Assembly: GCA_946187345.1 (NCBI GenBank)
Contig: CAMHQD010000006.1
Coordinates: 1-64,000 of the forward strand
Reading direction: 5' to 3'
DNA: 64,000 nt
Origin: an uncultured Porphyromonadaceae bacterium
GTDB lineage: Bacteria > Bacteroidota > Bacteroidia > Bacteroidales > Muribaculaceae
Numbering within the stretch: position 1 is the first letter of the stretch; each line of letters opens with the position of its first letter. A program made the translations under genes and the position numbers. The notes under the pieces are model-generated. The model made no database searches. It was not told where the DNA came from and saw nothing but the letters and a program-made list of their open reading frames with translations. Shown here piece after piece: positions 31,163-41,466 of this stretch.

Positions 31163-32623
31163 TCAGAATTGGAAGTAAATGAATGTCGCGCCCTCGAGTA
31201 CGCCTGTGAAAACAATGAAGGCAACCAATAGTGTCACTGTCGTCAACCGGATGACGCGAGAGCGGTTGTGCAGCAAATGCACTCCCTTGTTCATCTCGTC
31301 ATTATATTCCTTGCCGGCCAAAATCAAAATCGATAGCAAGCCCAAACTGAAAATCGGCGTTGTCCCTTGGGTGTAAAGCGGACCCCACTCGCTTATCATC
31401 TTGCCAGTCATCAACGCGAAGTCTCCGATACTATTGGAGCGGAACAATAGCGCCCCCCAACAGCACAACACAAATGTGAGCAGTCGACGCAACCACGCGT
31501 ACCATTGTGCCTGACGCAGCCCGTGACGTTTCTCCCACTTCTTGCGTGGACGGTCCAATGCGGTAGTGACGCATAGCAACACACCGTGATAGATGCCAAA
31601 CAAGGCATACGTCCAGTTTGGGCCGTGCCACATGCCGATGAGCAGCAGGTTAATCATCGTGGCCAGATACAGACCGGTCATACCCAACGAACGGAATTTG
31701 ATGTTCAGTGGCATAAACACATAGTCGGTGAGCCAGGTGGTGAGTGTTATGTGCCACCGCTGCCAGTATTCGGCTATATTGCGGGCGAAGAAAGGCCGCT
31801 TGAAGTTCTCGGCAACACGTAGGCCTAACATTTGTGCCGTGCCGATTGCCATATCGCTGTAACCGGCAAAATCGGCATACATCTGAATGAGATACAACAC
31901 GGCCGCCAATGTGATAGAGGCGCCGTTGTGGTGCTCAGGATTGTTGATGACAGCATCGGTGTAGGGCATCAGACGGTCGGCGATACACACTTTGGCAAAC
32001 CAGCCCCACAGCACCCGTTTCGCGCCATCGGCAATGGCGGTGGCATCGGCTCGCCGCGGCTGTTTCAACTGCGGCAGGAATTGCCCGGGCCGATCAATCG
32101 GCCCCGACATAATCGTCGGGAAAAACGCCACATACAGGGCAAACTCGTCGAGACGCCGCGTGGCGGCAAGTGTCTCGCGGTTCACCTCAATTACGTAACT
32201 GATAAGTTTGAACGTGAAAAAACTGATGCCCACCGGCACCACGATGGCAAAGGTGGCGCCGGACGTGTCCAGACCGAATTGCGAGAACAACTCGGCAAAC
32301 TGGCGGACACAAAACCCGAGGTACTTGAAGTAGAATAACACACCCACTCCCAGCACAACGCCTGCCGCTGTCAGCCAAGAGGCTCGCCGCGCCGCACCGG
32401 CCTTATTGGCTCTGTCTATCCCTATGCCTAACGCGTAGTAGACAACTGTGGTAACAGCCAATAGAGGCAACGTCCGCCAGTCGGCGTAGCCGTAGAACAC
32501 ATACGAGGCCAGTAGTAGCCACACGTTTTGATACCGCGCCCGATTATGCATCAGCGCGGTATACATCGGCACTGCGATCAGTGCCATAAAAATCCAGAAT
32601 GTTAGCGAGTTAATCAGCATCAA
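31163..32623 (-). CDS. MBOAT family O-acyltransferase (AlgI/DltB-like)
   Basis: VPVGISFFTFKLISYVIEV, FFPTIMSGPIDRPGQFLPQL, YWQRWHITLTTWLTDYVFMPL, GMWHGPNWTYALFGIYHG. Confidence 0.93.
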   Translation of the reverse strand: MMLINSLTFWIFMALIAVPMYTALMHNRARYQNVWLLLASYVFYGYADWRTLPLLAVTTVVYYALGIGIDRANKAGAARRASWLTAAGVVLGVGVLFYFKYLGFCVRQFAELFSQFGLDTSGATFAIVVPVGISFFTFKLISYVIEVNRETLAATRRLDEFALYVAFFPTIMSGPIDRPGQFLPQLKQPRRADATAIADGAKRVLWGWFAKVCIADRLMPYTDAVINNPEHHNGASITLAAVLYLIQMYADFAGYSDMAIGTAQMLGLRVAENFKRPFFARNIAEYWQRWHITLTTWLTDYVFMPLNIKFRSLGMTGLYLATMINLLLIGMWHGPNWTYALFGIYHGVLLCVTTALDRPRKKWEKRHGLRQAQWYAWLRRLLTFVLCCWGALLFRSNSIGDFALMTGKMISEWGPLYTQGTTPIFSLGLLSILILAGKEYNDEMNKGVHLLHNRSRVIRLTTVTLLVAFIVFTGVLEGATFIYFQF

Positions 32624-32649
32624 CTACGCTTGTTGACAGCACAAAAGGC

Positions 32650-32889
32650 TCACAGTTTAGCCGCGATGCTATCTACCATCTGACCGACGTTCTTCCAGGT
32701 AATAATCTCCTTGGAGGAAAACTTGATACCGAAACCTTTTTCGATAGCAACTATTAGTTGAATATGACTCAATGAGTCCCACTCATCGATGTCATCGGCA
32801 CTGGTGGCCTCGTCAAGGGTCACCTCGTCAAGGTCAAGCACATCACAGAATATGTCGTTCAGTTTCTCAAAGATTGCACTCCGTTCCAT
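32650..32889 (-). CDS. Acyl carrier protein
   Basis: EWDSLSHIQLIVAIEKGFGIKF phosphopantetheine (DSL) motif; start MERSAIFEKLND. Confidence 0.9.
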   Translation of the reverse strand: MERSAIFEKLNDIFCDVLDLDEVTLDEATSADDIDEWDSLSHIQLIVAIEKGFGIKFSSKEIITWKNVGQMVDSIAAKL

Positions 32890-32953
32890 TAGATTTCTAT
32901 GTTTTTTTAATAATCCTACAAAAGTACTCTTTTTTTCTTGTTCCCACAAATGC

Positions 32954-33352
32954 TTACTCACTTTTGGCCACCAATTCGATAAATCCAGCAGCCCCGTTCC
33001 ATAGGTAACAAATCAGCCGGCCGCCCATCGCCGGCGCGGCAACCGGCCGGAATAACGGGGTCCAGTCTTGCTCCACCATGCGAGCCACCTCGCCGTGGAT
33101 GTCCTCAACGTCGTAGCACACGTGATAAGGCGACACGCCGCGCTTGGCGAGCAACTTTTGCATTGTACGATTGTCATCGTAGGGTTGCACCAGTTCAATA
33201 CTCACTTCTCCGCATTTGGAGAGGAAACAAATGAAGGTGCGCTGCGTGTCGTCGCGCACCGTCTCGCCGGCTGTGTATCCCATCATCTCAAATGCCGACG
33301 CTGTGTTGGCGATATTATCGGTCAAGTAGCCTATGTGATTAAGTGTTCTCAT
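32954..33352 (-). CDS. VOC/glyoxalase family protein (methylmalonyl-CoA epimerase-like)
   Basis: LNHIGYLTDNIANTASAFEMMGY, SPYHVCYDVEDI, GFIELV. Confidence 0.82.
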   Translation of the reverse strand: MRTLNHIGYLTDNIANTASAFEMMGYTAGETVRDDTQRTFICFLSKCGEVSIELVQPYDDNRTMQKLLAKRGVSPYHVCYDVEDIHGEVARMVEQDWTPLFRPVAAPAMGGRLICYLWNGAAGFIELVAKSE

Positions 33353-35090
33353 ATGCGGTAATTGCGGCGATATGACAATGCCGCGGTTGGTAATTTGTTA
33401 CGTCAAGAATATATTTGCCATCTTCGCCCTCAACGGCATCAAAGCCCAGCGATGGGTAGTGCTCCCGCACCATAGCGTTTTTTGCGGTGGGCAAATACTC
33501 TCCAATGATGCGCTTGTAGCCTCCCATACGCGCCCGTTCCACCATCGTGTTGAGTGTGAAGTTCTCCATACCGCGCTTGAGCACACGGCAACTCATGAAC
33601 CACGTGTCAACAAAAAGAGTCTCACTATCTAACGCGCGCATGATAACGACGGCGATTAGTCCGTTGTCGCCAAATTTGTCTTTGAGCGTGAATGCCAAGT
33701 CAATAATATTGTTGTCGGCGGCAAAACTTGTAATGTCGGCCTCGCTATAACGTACGGTGCGCAGATTGAACTGGTTGCTGCGCTGCGATAACTGAGCCAC
33801 ACGTGGCGTGTTGAAGGCAGTGAACCCACTCACGACCGACTCCATTGTCAATGACTTCAGAAAGTCATCCTCGTTGGTGAAGGTGCGAGAGAGAGACACG
33901 CGCTCGGCCTCCACTTGATATTGTTTGGTGCGATCTTTGTCGGCGGTACTATATGACGCCGTCTCAAAGAGGTTGAGAGAATAAAGATACTCAAGATAGA
34001 GTGCGGGGTCGTCCGGCAACTCCGGCACTGTGATGCCGGGAATGTTCTCTCGCACAATCGAACGCTCAAACGGATTGTCGTCGAGAAATACCATCGAGTC
34101 AAACGAGATGTTGAGTATTGATTGGATAGTGCGGATATTATCCACTTTGGTTTCCCAATTGGCCTGAAACACGGCGATGTCTTCAAGCCGTAGCACCATC
34201 TCCGGATGCCGTTCAAATGGCTCGCGGGCAACTGCATCGTCGTTCTTCGACGCCACACAAATGATGATGCCGCGCTGGCGCAACTTCTTGACCCATTGTT
34301 GAAACTCGGTGAATGCCTTGCCGATGCCCAAACCATGTCCCAGTTGAATGCCTTCCAAACCGTCGTCACCAATCACACCGCCCCACATAGTGTTATCCAA
34401 GTCAAGAATGAGGCATTTCTTGAATGAGCCTGTGCAGGCCGCGATGGCGTCAACTGTGCGTGAGGCGATTGCCGGCAACGAGTCAATCGAGAGTACCATT
34501 TCGGTACTCATATACACGTTGGGAGAGAACATTCGCTCACGCCCGATAGCAGACTGCAATGAAGCCAAATCTACCACCACAAGTTCGGGGTGACGTTGTG
34601 ATAACAACATCAACTCATAATTAAGTTTGCGAGTCTGAAACAAAAACGAAGACTCTACGTGTGAAGCGTAGTTGCCGAATACCGCGTCATCAATCTCCGG
34701 ATAATTATAGCACAATAACTTTCGGCCTTGCATGGATGGTTGAGACAAGATGTCTTGAATAAGCCCGACTCGTTCTTCAGCCAAGCGTTTTTGACCTTCG
34801 ACATCCATGAGCGCGTGGTGCTCGAGCAACTTGTGAGTTGATTGGAAGAGAATGACAAACTGCGGATTGTGCTCAAACAATTCGCTGGACGGAGTGAGCA
34901 ATTGCAACTCCACTTGATTGTATTCAGCCTCAAACAAATCAACAGACAAGTTTCTCAAGCGCGCCTCGCCCCTTAAGGCAAGAGCCAAAAACTGTGTTGC
35001 GGTATCCCCAACAAGCGCGCAGCGAATTGACTTGACAGAGTCGGGAAGGCTCTCTTTGGCTGACCGTTTTAGTTCTTTAAATGTATGCAT
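33339..35090 (-). CDS. HAD-IIIC phosphatase, FkbH family
   Basis: CLILDLDNTMWGGVIGDDGLEGIQLG, CVASKNDD, VFLDDNPFER, QLSQRSNQFNLRTVRYSE. Confidence 0.93.
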   Translation of the reverse strand: MHTFKELKRSAKESLPDSVKSIRCALVGDTATQFLALALRGEARLRNLSVDLFEAEYNQVELQLLTPSSELFEHNPQFVILFQSTHKLLEHHALMDVEGQKRLAEERVGLIQDILSQPSMQGRKLLCYNYPEIDDAVFGNYASHVESSFLFQTRKLNYELMLLSQRHPELVVVDLASLQSAIGRERMFSPNVYMSTEMVLSIDSLPAIASRTVDAIAACTGSFKKCLILDLDNTMWGGVIGDDGLEGIQLGHGLGIGKAFTEFQQWVKKLRQRGIIICVASKNDDAVAREPFERHPEMVLRLEDIAVFQANWETKVDNIRTIQSILNISFDSMVFLDDNPFERSIVRENIPGITVPELPDDPALYLEYLYSLNLFETASYSTADKDRTKQYQVEAERVSLSRTFTNEDDFLKSLTMESVVSGFTAFNTPRVAQLSQRSNQFNLRTVRYSEADITSFAADNNIIDLAFTLKDKFGDNGLIAVVIMRALDSETLFVDTWFMSCRVLKRGMENFTLNTMVERARMGGYKRIIGEYLPTAKNAMVREHYPSLGFDAVEGEDGKYILDVTNYQPRHCHIAAITAYENT

Positions 35091-35102
35091 TGTTTGTCGT
35101 TA

Positions 35103-36377
35103 TTATTGATTTGTGGGTTTGACCCATGACAAGCACAACATCAGCAACGGGAAAAATGTGAATGAGATATCACGCCATACGTCTCCATATATTAATGTTA
35201 TGAAGATGTATAGGAGAACATATAGTTGCATGCCAAAGTCTCGTGATGTGCGTGACGGTAATTGCCGGGTGAACCAACTGGTGAACAATACAATAACCCA
35301 TAAGCAGCCAACAATCCCCAATTGCAATAGTATATGGGAAATGTATGGATTGGTGCCTGTGACCAACCAATCGTATGTTTGGGCAAACGGATTATCGTCA
35401 AGCACGGTTCCTCCCTTGTAGATACCCACTCCAAAGCCAAATGCGAGATGATTGGGATTCTCGTCAAATACCATTGGTAAAAAGGCCAATTTTGTAATGC
35501 GGGGCACATCATAGTGCATATCATTGTTCTGCTCGGCATATTCCACTGCCCCTAATTCATAATCCAAGTCTTGACCGGCAAGATATTCCGAGAGGTCACT
35601 CTCGCCTGTCGGGTTCTTTACCGTGTCGAAATAGGTTGTTATTCCAATCAGAGTTGTTGTCGCTGCTATCGGAATAATAAACAACATGCGAGTGAACCAC
35701 TTGCGATCCATCTTGGCTAAGAGCAAGAAGTAAAACGCAATGAGAATAAAACTGATTTTTGTCTCATTGAGAAAGGAGGGAATAAGCAGTGCCAACAAAT
35801 ACCAATTGTGAAGCAATCCCGATATGAAATGTTGTTCGCCGATGCGCTTGCGCAACAAGTAGAATGAACTGAGGTAAATCGCAAAACTGGCTATGCTTGA
35901 GTATCCGTTACCCATTGAGCCGCCAACGCGGTCTCCGGCACCGTAGCGCGCAAACTGCCACAAGATGCAGATGGCTTGCACTATCAGAAAAATCAGCAAC
36001 GTCTTGTCAATTGCCCGAATGAACCGCTCTCGCCGGGCCTCGTTCTGCCAGAAGTAGCGCAGCACGGGCATCACAAACAGCACGCCGAAGAACACTCTCG
36101 AGCCGTTAATCCACGTCGTTAGCGACAACCCGTTGGCAACGCATGTGCTCCACCACGATATTACGACAAACGAACCGATAATGATATAGTCCCACTTCTC
36201 GCGGATTGTCCACAGGGCCAGCAGCAGAATGGTGAAATCGGTAAAGACGAGGCAAGCGCTGCGGAAAGCCATGTTGAAGCCCAGCAACTCATCGTTGATG
36301 AAGCCGTAGCAGCACATCACCCAGAACCACAACAGCAGAATGCGTTGCACCAGCAGGCTCTTCTCTATCCTCATCAC
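35103..36377 (-). CDS. Polysaccharide polymerase-like (Wzy/O-antigen ligase) membrane protein
   Basis: Polytopic membrane ORF inside Wzx/Wzc/Wza locus. Confidence 0.65.
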   Translation of the reverse strand: MMRIEKSLLVQRILLLWFWVMCCYGFINDELLGFNMAFRSACLVFTDFTILLLALWTIREKWDYIIIGSFVVISWWSTCVANGLSLTTWINGSRVFFGVLFVMPVLRYFWQNEARRERFIRAIDKTLLIFLIVQAICILWQFARYGAGDRVGGSMGNGYSSIASFAIYLSSFYLLRKRIGEQHFISGLLHNWYLLALLIPSFLNETKISFILIAFYFLLLAKMDRKWFTRMLFIIPIAATTTLIGITTYFDTVKNPTGESDLSEYLAGQDLDYELGAVEYAEQNNDMHYDVPRITKLAFLPMVFDENPNHLAFGFGVGIYKGGTVLDDNPFAQTYDWLVTGTNPYISHILLQLGIVGCLWVIVLFTSWFTRQLPSRTSRDFGMQLYVLLYIFITLIYGDVWRDISFTFFPLLMLCLSWVKPTNQ

Positions 36378-36398
36378 GTGTCAGTCAGTAATTAATGG

Positions 36399-36530
36399 TT
36401 TAGGGGGTGAGAGGCTGAGCGTTTAGCGGTTGAGCCATTTGCTAACGCAAATGGGAAGAAATGTATTATTACCGAGCGCGTTAGCGCGAGGCTAAACCTC
36501 TCAACGCTCAACCTCTCAACCTCTCAATCC
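36399..36530. repeat. GGTTGAG-family intergenic inverted-repeat element, copy 3
   Basis: GGTTGAGCCATTTGCtaacGCAAATGGG...GAGCGCGttaGCGCGAGGCTAAACCTCTCAAC. Confidence 0.72.
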
Positions 36531-36534
36531 AAAA

Positions 36535-38883
36535 TCAATCGCCATCATCCTCCTTGCCGTAGCCGTAACCGTAGCCGTAACTGTTGTCGTCGGTGGGCTT
36601 GGTGTCGTTCAGCACGGCCGCGATGTTGGGCAACTGGTCGGCTTCGGCGATGCGGTTCAGGTGTTGCTTGATGATGCCGCGTTGCGTGTAGTTGGCGCGC
36701 GTGACATAAATCGTCGCGTCGGCCAGCGGTGCCAGCGAGAACGTGTCGCTCACCATCGCCGTCGGAGCCGTGTCGAGCACCACCACATCGTAGCGGTCGC
36801 GCAGTTCGGCAATCAGTTGCTTGATGCGGTCGCCTTGCAGCAACTCGCTCGGGTTGGGAGGCACCACGCCGCCAACCAGCACGTCCAGTCCGGCAACCTC
36901 TTTGCATGGCTGGATGATGTCGTCAAGGGTTATCGACTGTTGAGACAAGTAAGCCGTAACACCGGGCGCATTCTTCAGCCCCAACATTTGCGCCTGCTTG
37001 GGACGTCGGATGTCCAGGCCCACCAACGCCACGCGCTTGCCCAGTAGGGCAAACGATGCAGCCAGGTTGGCGCTCATGAACGTCTTGCCCTCGCCGCTCA
37101 CCGAACTCGTCACCAGCAGCACCTTGTCGTCGCTGCCGCGCATCAGGAACTGCGTGTTGCCGCGGATAAAGCGGAACATCTCCACGATGGAACTCGTCTT
37201 GCCCTCGCGCACCACCAGGTCCTCGCGATGGCGGTTGTGATGCACGTGGCCGATGACCGGCACGGTGGTAATCTCCTCCAACTCTTCCTGCGAGGCGAAC
37301 TTGGTGTTGAACAGATTCTTAACCCACAAGATTAGAACCGGTATCAACAGGCCGGCAAGCAGCGCGCCGAGCAGGACGAGCGGTTTCTTGGGGCTCACAG
37401 GTTCCGAGAAACTGTAGGCGTGGTCCACAATCTTGCCCTTGGGCGTGGTGGCTGCCAGCAGCAGGCTGTTCTCCTCGCGCTTCTGCAGCAGGAAGGTGTA
37501 CAGCGTGTTCTGGATGCCTTGCTGGCGGTAGAGGTCGCGCATCTCGCGCTCGCCGGTGGGCAACGTCGAAATTTCGCCCTGGCTCTGGCCCTCCACCTGC
37601 TTGGCGCGGTTAATCTGCACCCGCAGCGCCGCCATCTGGTTGTTGACACTCGAGATGACGTTGGAGCGCATCTTGTCAATCTGCTCGTCCATCATCGCCA
37701 GCACGTCGCTGCCCTCCTTGGCGCTGTTGGCAACCTTCATTCGCTCCAGCACCAACTCGTTGTAACTGTTAATCGCGCTCGACGATGCCTTGTCGTCCTC
37801 GCTGCTGATGCTGAACGGAATCATCTGGCTCTTGTTCGACGGACTCTCGAGGAACTCCTTCACCATGCTCATGATGCGGTAGTTGGTTTCCAACTGGATG
37901 GCGCTCATCTCGGCCGCGCTGCGCTTCTCGGCAAGTTCCTTGGTGCGCAGCCCCGCGTCAACCATATTGTGAGAGCGCTTGTAGTTCTCGATGTCGGCCT
38001 CGCTCTTGGTCAGTTCGGTGTAAATCAGTCCCAGACGGTCATCGATAAATTTTGCCGTGTTCACAGCCATCGCGTCTTTCTCTTGCTGGCCACGCTCGTT
38101 GTAGATGTCAATCATCGTGTTGAGCATGTCCTTGCCGCGCTCGATGTTGTTGTCCTCCACGTCAATCATGATGCCGTTGCTCTTTTTGCTGATGATGTAC
38201 GCGTCAAGGTCGCCATCAAGGCTCTCGCTCTTCACCTGGTTGCCCATCACCACGATTTTCATCTCCAACGGTTCGCCGGCCTTGTAGTGCTTGGTGGGGC
38301 GTACCACAAAGGTACCATAGACTGTCTTTACCGATGCCGGTAGCGCCACGCCTTCCAATGAGGCTAATGTCTTGAACCGGCCTTTCTTCACCGTGATGTC
38401 GGCCTTGCCGTCCTTGTCCACCTCGACGTTAAACTTCATCGCCACCATCAGCGTGTCGAACAGTGCCTGCGGCGCGTCAACCGCCAGCGGCGACGTGCCA
38501 TAATGGTCAACGGTCTTCAAGAAGCCTTTCTTCTCGATATAAGTGCGGTTGATGCCCAAACGGCGAATCATCTCGGTGCTTACCTCGCGCGAGTCCATGA
38601 TGAGCACCTCGTCGTCAACCTTGCTGCCAATCGACCCCAACGAGAGGCTCTTCAGCAGCGACGCTCCGCCGCTGCTGTCATCGTCTTGAGCCACCAGCAC
38701 GGAGGCCTGAATGCGGTAGATAGGTTTCTTGACGTAGAGATACAACACCGCCATCGCCAAGCAGCCGGCCACACACAGGGCAAACAACCACCAGTAGCGC
38801 TTGCTCTTCTTGTATATTGCCTCAAAGTCAATAACTTTCTCGGCGGGTTGTAGGGCGGTATTTGAATTATTTAATGGTGTCAT
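36535..38883 (-). CDS. Polysaccharide co-polymerase/tyrosine autokinase (Wzc-like)
   Basis: Wzz N-terminus, GNVR-like region, BY-kinase VSGEGKTFMSANLAASFALLGKRVALVGLDIRRP; C-terminal YGYGYGYG Tyr cluster. Confidence 0.94.
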   Translation of the reverse strand: MTPLNNSNTALQPAEKVIDFEAIYKKSKRYWWLFALCVAGCLAMAVLYLYVKKPIYRIQASVLVAQDDDSSGGASLLKSLSLGSIGSKVDDEVLIMDSREVSTEMIRRLGINRTYIEKKGFLKTVDHYGTSPLAVDAPQALFDTLMVAMKFNVEVDKDGKADITVKKGRFKTLASLEGVALPASVKTVYGTFVVRPTKHYKAGEPLEMKIVVMGNQVKSESLDGDLDAYIISKKSNGIMIDVEDNNIERGKDMLNTMIDIYNERGQQEKDAMAVNTAKFIDDRLGLIYTELTKSEADIENYKRSHNMVDAGLRTKELAEKRSAAEMSAIQLETNYRIMSMVKEFLESPSNKSQMIPFSISSEDDKASSSAINSYNELVLERMKVANSAKEGSDVLAMMDEQIDKMRSNVISSVNNQMAALRVQINRAKQVEGQSQGEISTLPTGEREMRDLYRQQGIQNTLYTFLLQKREENSLLLAATTPKGKIVDHAYSFSEPVSPKKPLVLLGALLAGLLIPVLILWVKNLFNTKFASQEELEEITTVPVIGHVHHNRHREDLVVREGKTSSIVEMFRFIRGNTQFLMRGSDDKVLLVTSSVSGEGKTFMSANLAASFALLGKRVALVGLDIRRPKQAQMLGLKNAPGVTAYLSQQSITLDDIIQPCKEVAGLDVLVGGVVPPNPSELLQGDRIKQLIAELRDRYDVVVLDTAPTAMVSDTFSLAPLADATIYVTRANYTQRGIIKQHLNRIAEADQLPNIAAVLNDTKPTDDNSYGYGYGYGKEDDGD

Positions 38884-38931
38884 CAGTTAATCAGTCTTTA
38901 GTTGTTAGTCGTTAGACTACGTGCTACATGC

Positions 38932-39744
38932 TCACTTCACTGCCAGCGCAATCACAAGCGAGGCGATAACAGAGGCCGCGCTCACGATTGTCGAGATCAC
39001 AGTCAACTTGTAGGCGTTGTTTTGGTTGTACTTCGAGTTGTCGGTCTTAATCTGGTTCGGCTCAACGTACACGATATCATTCTGCTTCAAATAGTAGTAT
39101 GGCGAGGCGAACAGGTCGCTGCTGCTCAGGTTCAAGTGCCCGTAAGTCGTCTTGCCGCCCTCGGTGCGAATCACAATGATGTCGTCGCGCTTGGCAAACT
39201 CGGTCAGGTCGTTGCAGGCCGCCAACGCGTCAATCACGGTGCAACGCTGCTGGTGCAACTGCAGCCGCTGCGGGTTGCGCACCTCGCCAATCACATTCAC
39301 CGGCACGCTAAGCAACTCCACGCGCACATACGGGTCGTGAACCTGCTTCTCAACCTCGGCGCGGATCTCGTCGGCCAATTGGCGTGTCGACAAGCCGGCC
39401 ACGTGTTTGCGGCCGAGCACCGGCAGCACTATGTCGCCCGTGCTGTCCACAATATAAGTCTGCACGCGTGGCTGGGATGTGCCCGCCAACTCGCTGCGCA
39501 GCGCCGGATTGTTCAACGGCACGTTGAACATCGCCGTGGCCTCCGGCACTTTGCTCGTCACCGAGATAATCAACTCATCGTCCGTACGGATGGTGATGTC
39601 ACTATATGGCGCGGTGGCGATTGTGCCGTTCTGCTGCGCCGCAAGGTCTTTGAAGTATGCCAGGTTTTTCTCCTTGGTCGTGCTGCAAGATGCCAACAGC
39701 AGAGCCGCGGCAACCAGCGTGACAAGTGATGATTTAGTCTTCAT
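38932..39744 (-). CDS. Polysaccharide export outer membrane lipoprotein (Wza-like)
   Basis: LLLASCSTTKEKNLAYFKDL lipobox; DDELIISVTSKVPEAT; GDIVLPVLGRKHVAGLSTRQLADEI. Confidence 0.92.
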   Translation of the reverse strand: MKTKSSLVTLVAAALLLASCSTTKEKNLAYFKDLAAQQNGTIATAPYSDITIRTDDELIISVTSKVPEATAMFNVPLNNPALRSELAGTSQPRVQTYIVDSTGDIVLPVLGRKHVAGLSTRQLADEIRAEVEKQVHDPYVRVELLSVPVNVIGEVRNPQRLQLHQQRCTVIDALAACNDLTEFAKRDDIIVIRTEGGKTTYGHLNLSSSDLFASPYYYLKQNDIVYVEPNQIKTDNSKYNQNNAYKLTVISTIVSAASVIASLVIALAVK

Positions 39745-40016
39745 TATGTTGTCAAATGCGATATTTTCGGATAATATTCCACATAAAATAACGACCGCCG
39801 CCAGTTATTATTATACATAGTGCGTTTTTTTCTCTACTCGCCCGTTTCTCTTGGGTCTGTCATGACTCTGCCGTTCCCATATCCTCGCGCAATCGTTTGC
39901 ACTGTTTTTTCCGCTTTGACGACCTTAAAATTGCCTAACCATTGCCGCTAAACCGTTAAATTTGCATAATGCCATTTGAAGTGAACTTCAAAACCATAAA
40001 CTAAATACAATCTACA

Positions 40017-41372
40017 ATGAAAACAAAACCTGACCTAAGTTTCATGAAACTGTGGAACATCAGTTTCGGCTTCTTCGGGGTGCAGATTGCCTACGCGTTG
40101 CAGAGCGCCAACATCTCGCGCATCTTCGCCACGCTCGGTGCCGACCCGCACTCGCTCAGTTATTTCTGGATTTTGCCGCCACTCATGGGTATGGTGGTCC
40201 AGCCGTTGGTGGGCTTTTTCAGCGATAAGACATGGACGCGCTTCGGACGCCGTATTCCCTACCTCTTTGTGGGTGCCGCCGCCGCAGTGCTCGTGATGTG
40301 CCTATTGCCAAACGCCGGCTCGCTGGGCTTGAGTACCAGTGAGGTGTTGTGGGGCTTCTCCGGTGCGATGCTCTTCGGATTGGTCTCGCTAATGTTCCTC
40401 GACACCAGCATCAACATGGCCATGCAACCTTTCAAGATGATGGTGGGTGATATGGTCAACGAGAAACAGAAAGCCGAGGCTTACTCAATCCAGTCCTTCC
40501 TGTGCAACGCCGGCTCGCTGGCAGGTTACCTCTTCCCCATCCTCTTTGCCGCCATCGGCATCGCCAACACTGCCGACCCGGGCATCGTGCCCGACTCGGT
40601 GAAGTGGTCGTTCTATGTCGGCGCGGCGATCCTCATCCTCTGTGTGATTTACACCACGGCCAATGTCAAGGAGTATGACCCGAAGGAGATGGCCGCCTTC
40701 CAGGAGGCCGCCAACCAGAGCAACGCCACAGCGGCAGCCACCGGTGGCGAGAGCAGCGGCAAGCACGCCCTCAAAGTATTCTTCCAGGTGGGTCTCGTCC
40801 AGTTCTTCTGCTGGTTCGCCTTCATGTATATGTGGACCTACACCAACGGCACCATCGCCGGCACTGCATTTGGTGTCGACATGGCCGACCCGAACCACGC
40901 CGCTACACAGGGCTATCAGGATGCCGGCGACTGGGTGGGCGTCCTCTTTGCAATTCAGGCAATCGGCAGTGTTCTCTGGGCTGTCGTGTTGCCGCGTTTC
41001 AAGAATATCAAGGTGGCCTATGCTCTGAGCCTGGTCATCGGCGGCATCGGCTTCCTTATGGTGCCCTATTGCGCCAACAAGTACCTCCTCTTTGTGCCCT
41101 ACTTCCTCATCGGCTTCGCTTGGGCCGCCATGCTCGCCATGCCGTTCACCCTGGTGACCAACGCTCTGGAGGGCAACCCCCGCATGGGCACCTATCTGGG
41201 ACTGTTCAACTGCACCATCTGCATCCCGCAGATTGTGGCCGCCGCACTCGGTGGAGTGCTGCTCGGCGCGCTCGGTAGCGTCCAGGGCAACATGCTTATG
41301 CTCGCCGGTGCGCTGCTCGTGGTCGGCGCTGTGTGCGTCTTTATCATCCAGGACCGCAAGGCTGCCGCGTGA
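40017..41372 (+). CDS. MFS sugar transporter (GPH/SLC45-like)
   Basis: NISFGFFGVQIAYALQSANISRIFATLG, FSDKTWTRFGRRIPYLFVG, 12 TM. Confidence 0.9.
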   Translation: MKTKPDLSFMKLWNISFGFFGVQIAYALQSANISRIFATLGADPHSLSYFWILPPLMGMVVQPLVGFFSDKTWTRFGRRIPYLFVGAAAAVLVMCLLPNAGSLGLSTSEVLWGFSGAMLFGLVSLMFLDTSINMAMQPFKMMVGDMVNEKQKAEAYSIQSFLCNAGSLAGYLFPILFAAIGIANTADPGIVPDSVKWSFYVGAAILILCVIYTTANVKEYDPKEMAAFQEAANQSNATAAATGGESSGKHALKVFFQVGLVQFFCWFAFMYMWTYTNGTIAGTAFGVDMADPNHAATQGYQDAGDWVGVLFAIQAIGSVLWAVVLPRFKNIKVAYALSLVIGGIGFLMVPYCANKYLLFVPYFLIGFAWAAMLAMPFTLVTNALEGNPRMGTYLGLFNCTICIPQIVAAALGGVLLGALGSVQGNMLMLAGALLVVGAVCVFIIQDRKAAA

Positions 41373-41399
41373 GTAATCCGAAACTCTCCTTGAATAATA

Positions 41400-41434
41400 G
41401 TGCGACCCCGATGCCCTATCGCATCGGGGTCGCT
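41400..41434 (+). terminator. Rho-independent-like terminator of MFS gene
   Basis: GCGACCCCGATGC cctatc GCATCGGGGTCGC then TTTG. Confidence 0.8.
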
Positions 41435-41466
41435 TTGTGTTGTATCCTTAAGGCGCATTTTTAGGC

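Noticed and set aside
37420-38343. 307-aa plus-strand ORF opposite Wzc
   Set aside because: Antisense shadow (LVVD/HHQR-rich), no domain support.
38902-39729. 275-aa plus-strand ORF opposite Wza
   Set aside because: Antisense shadow of a clear lipoprotein gene.
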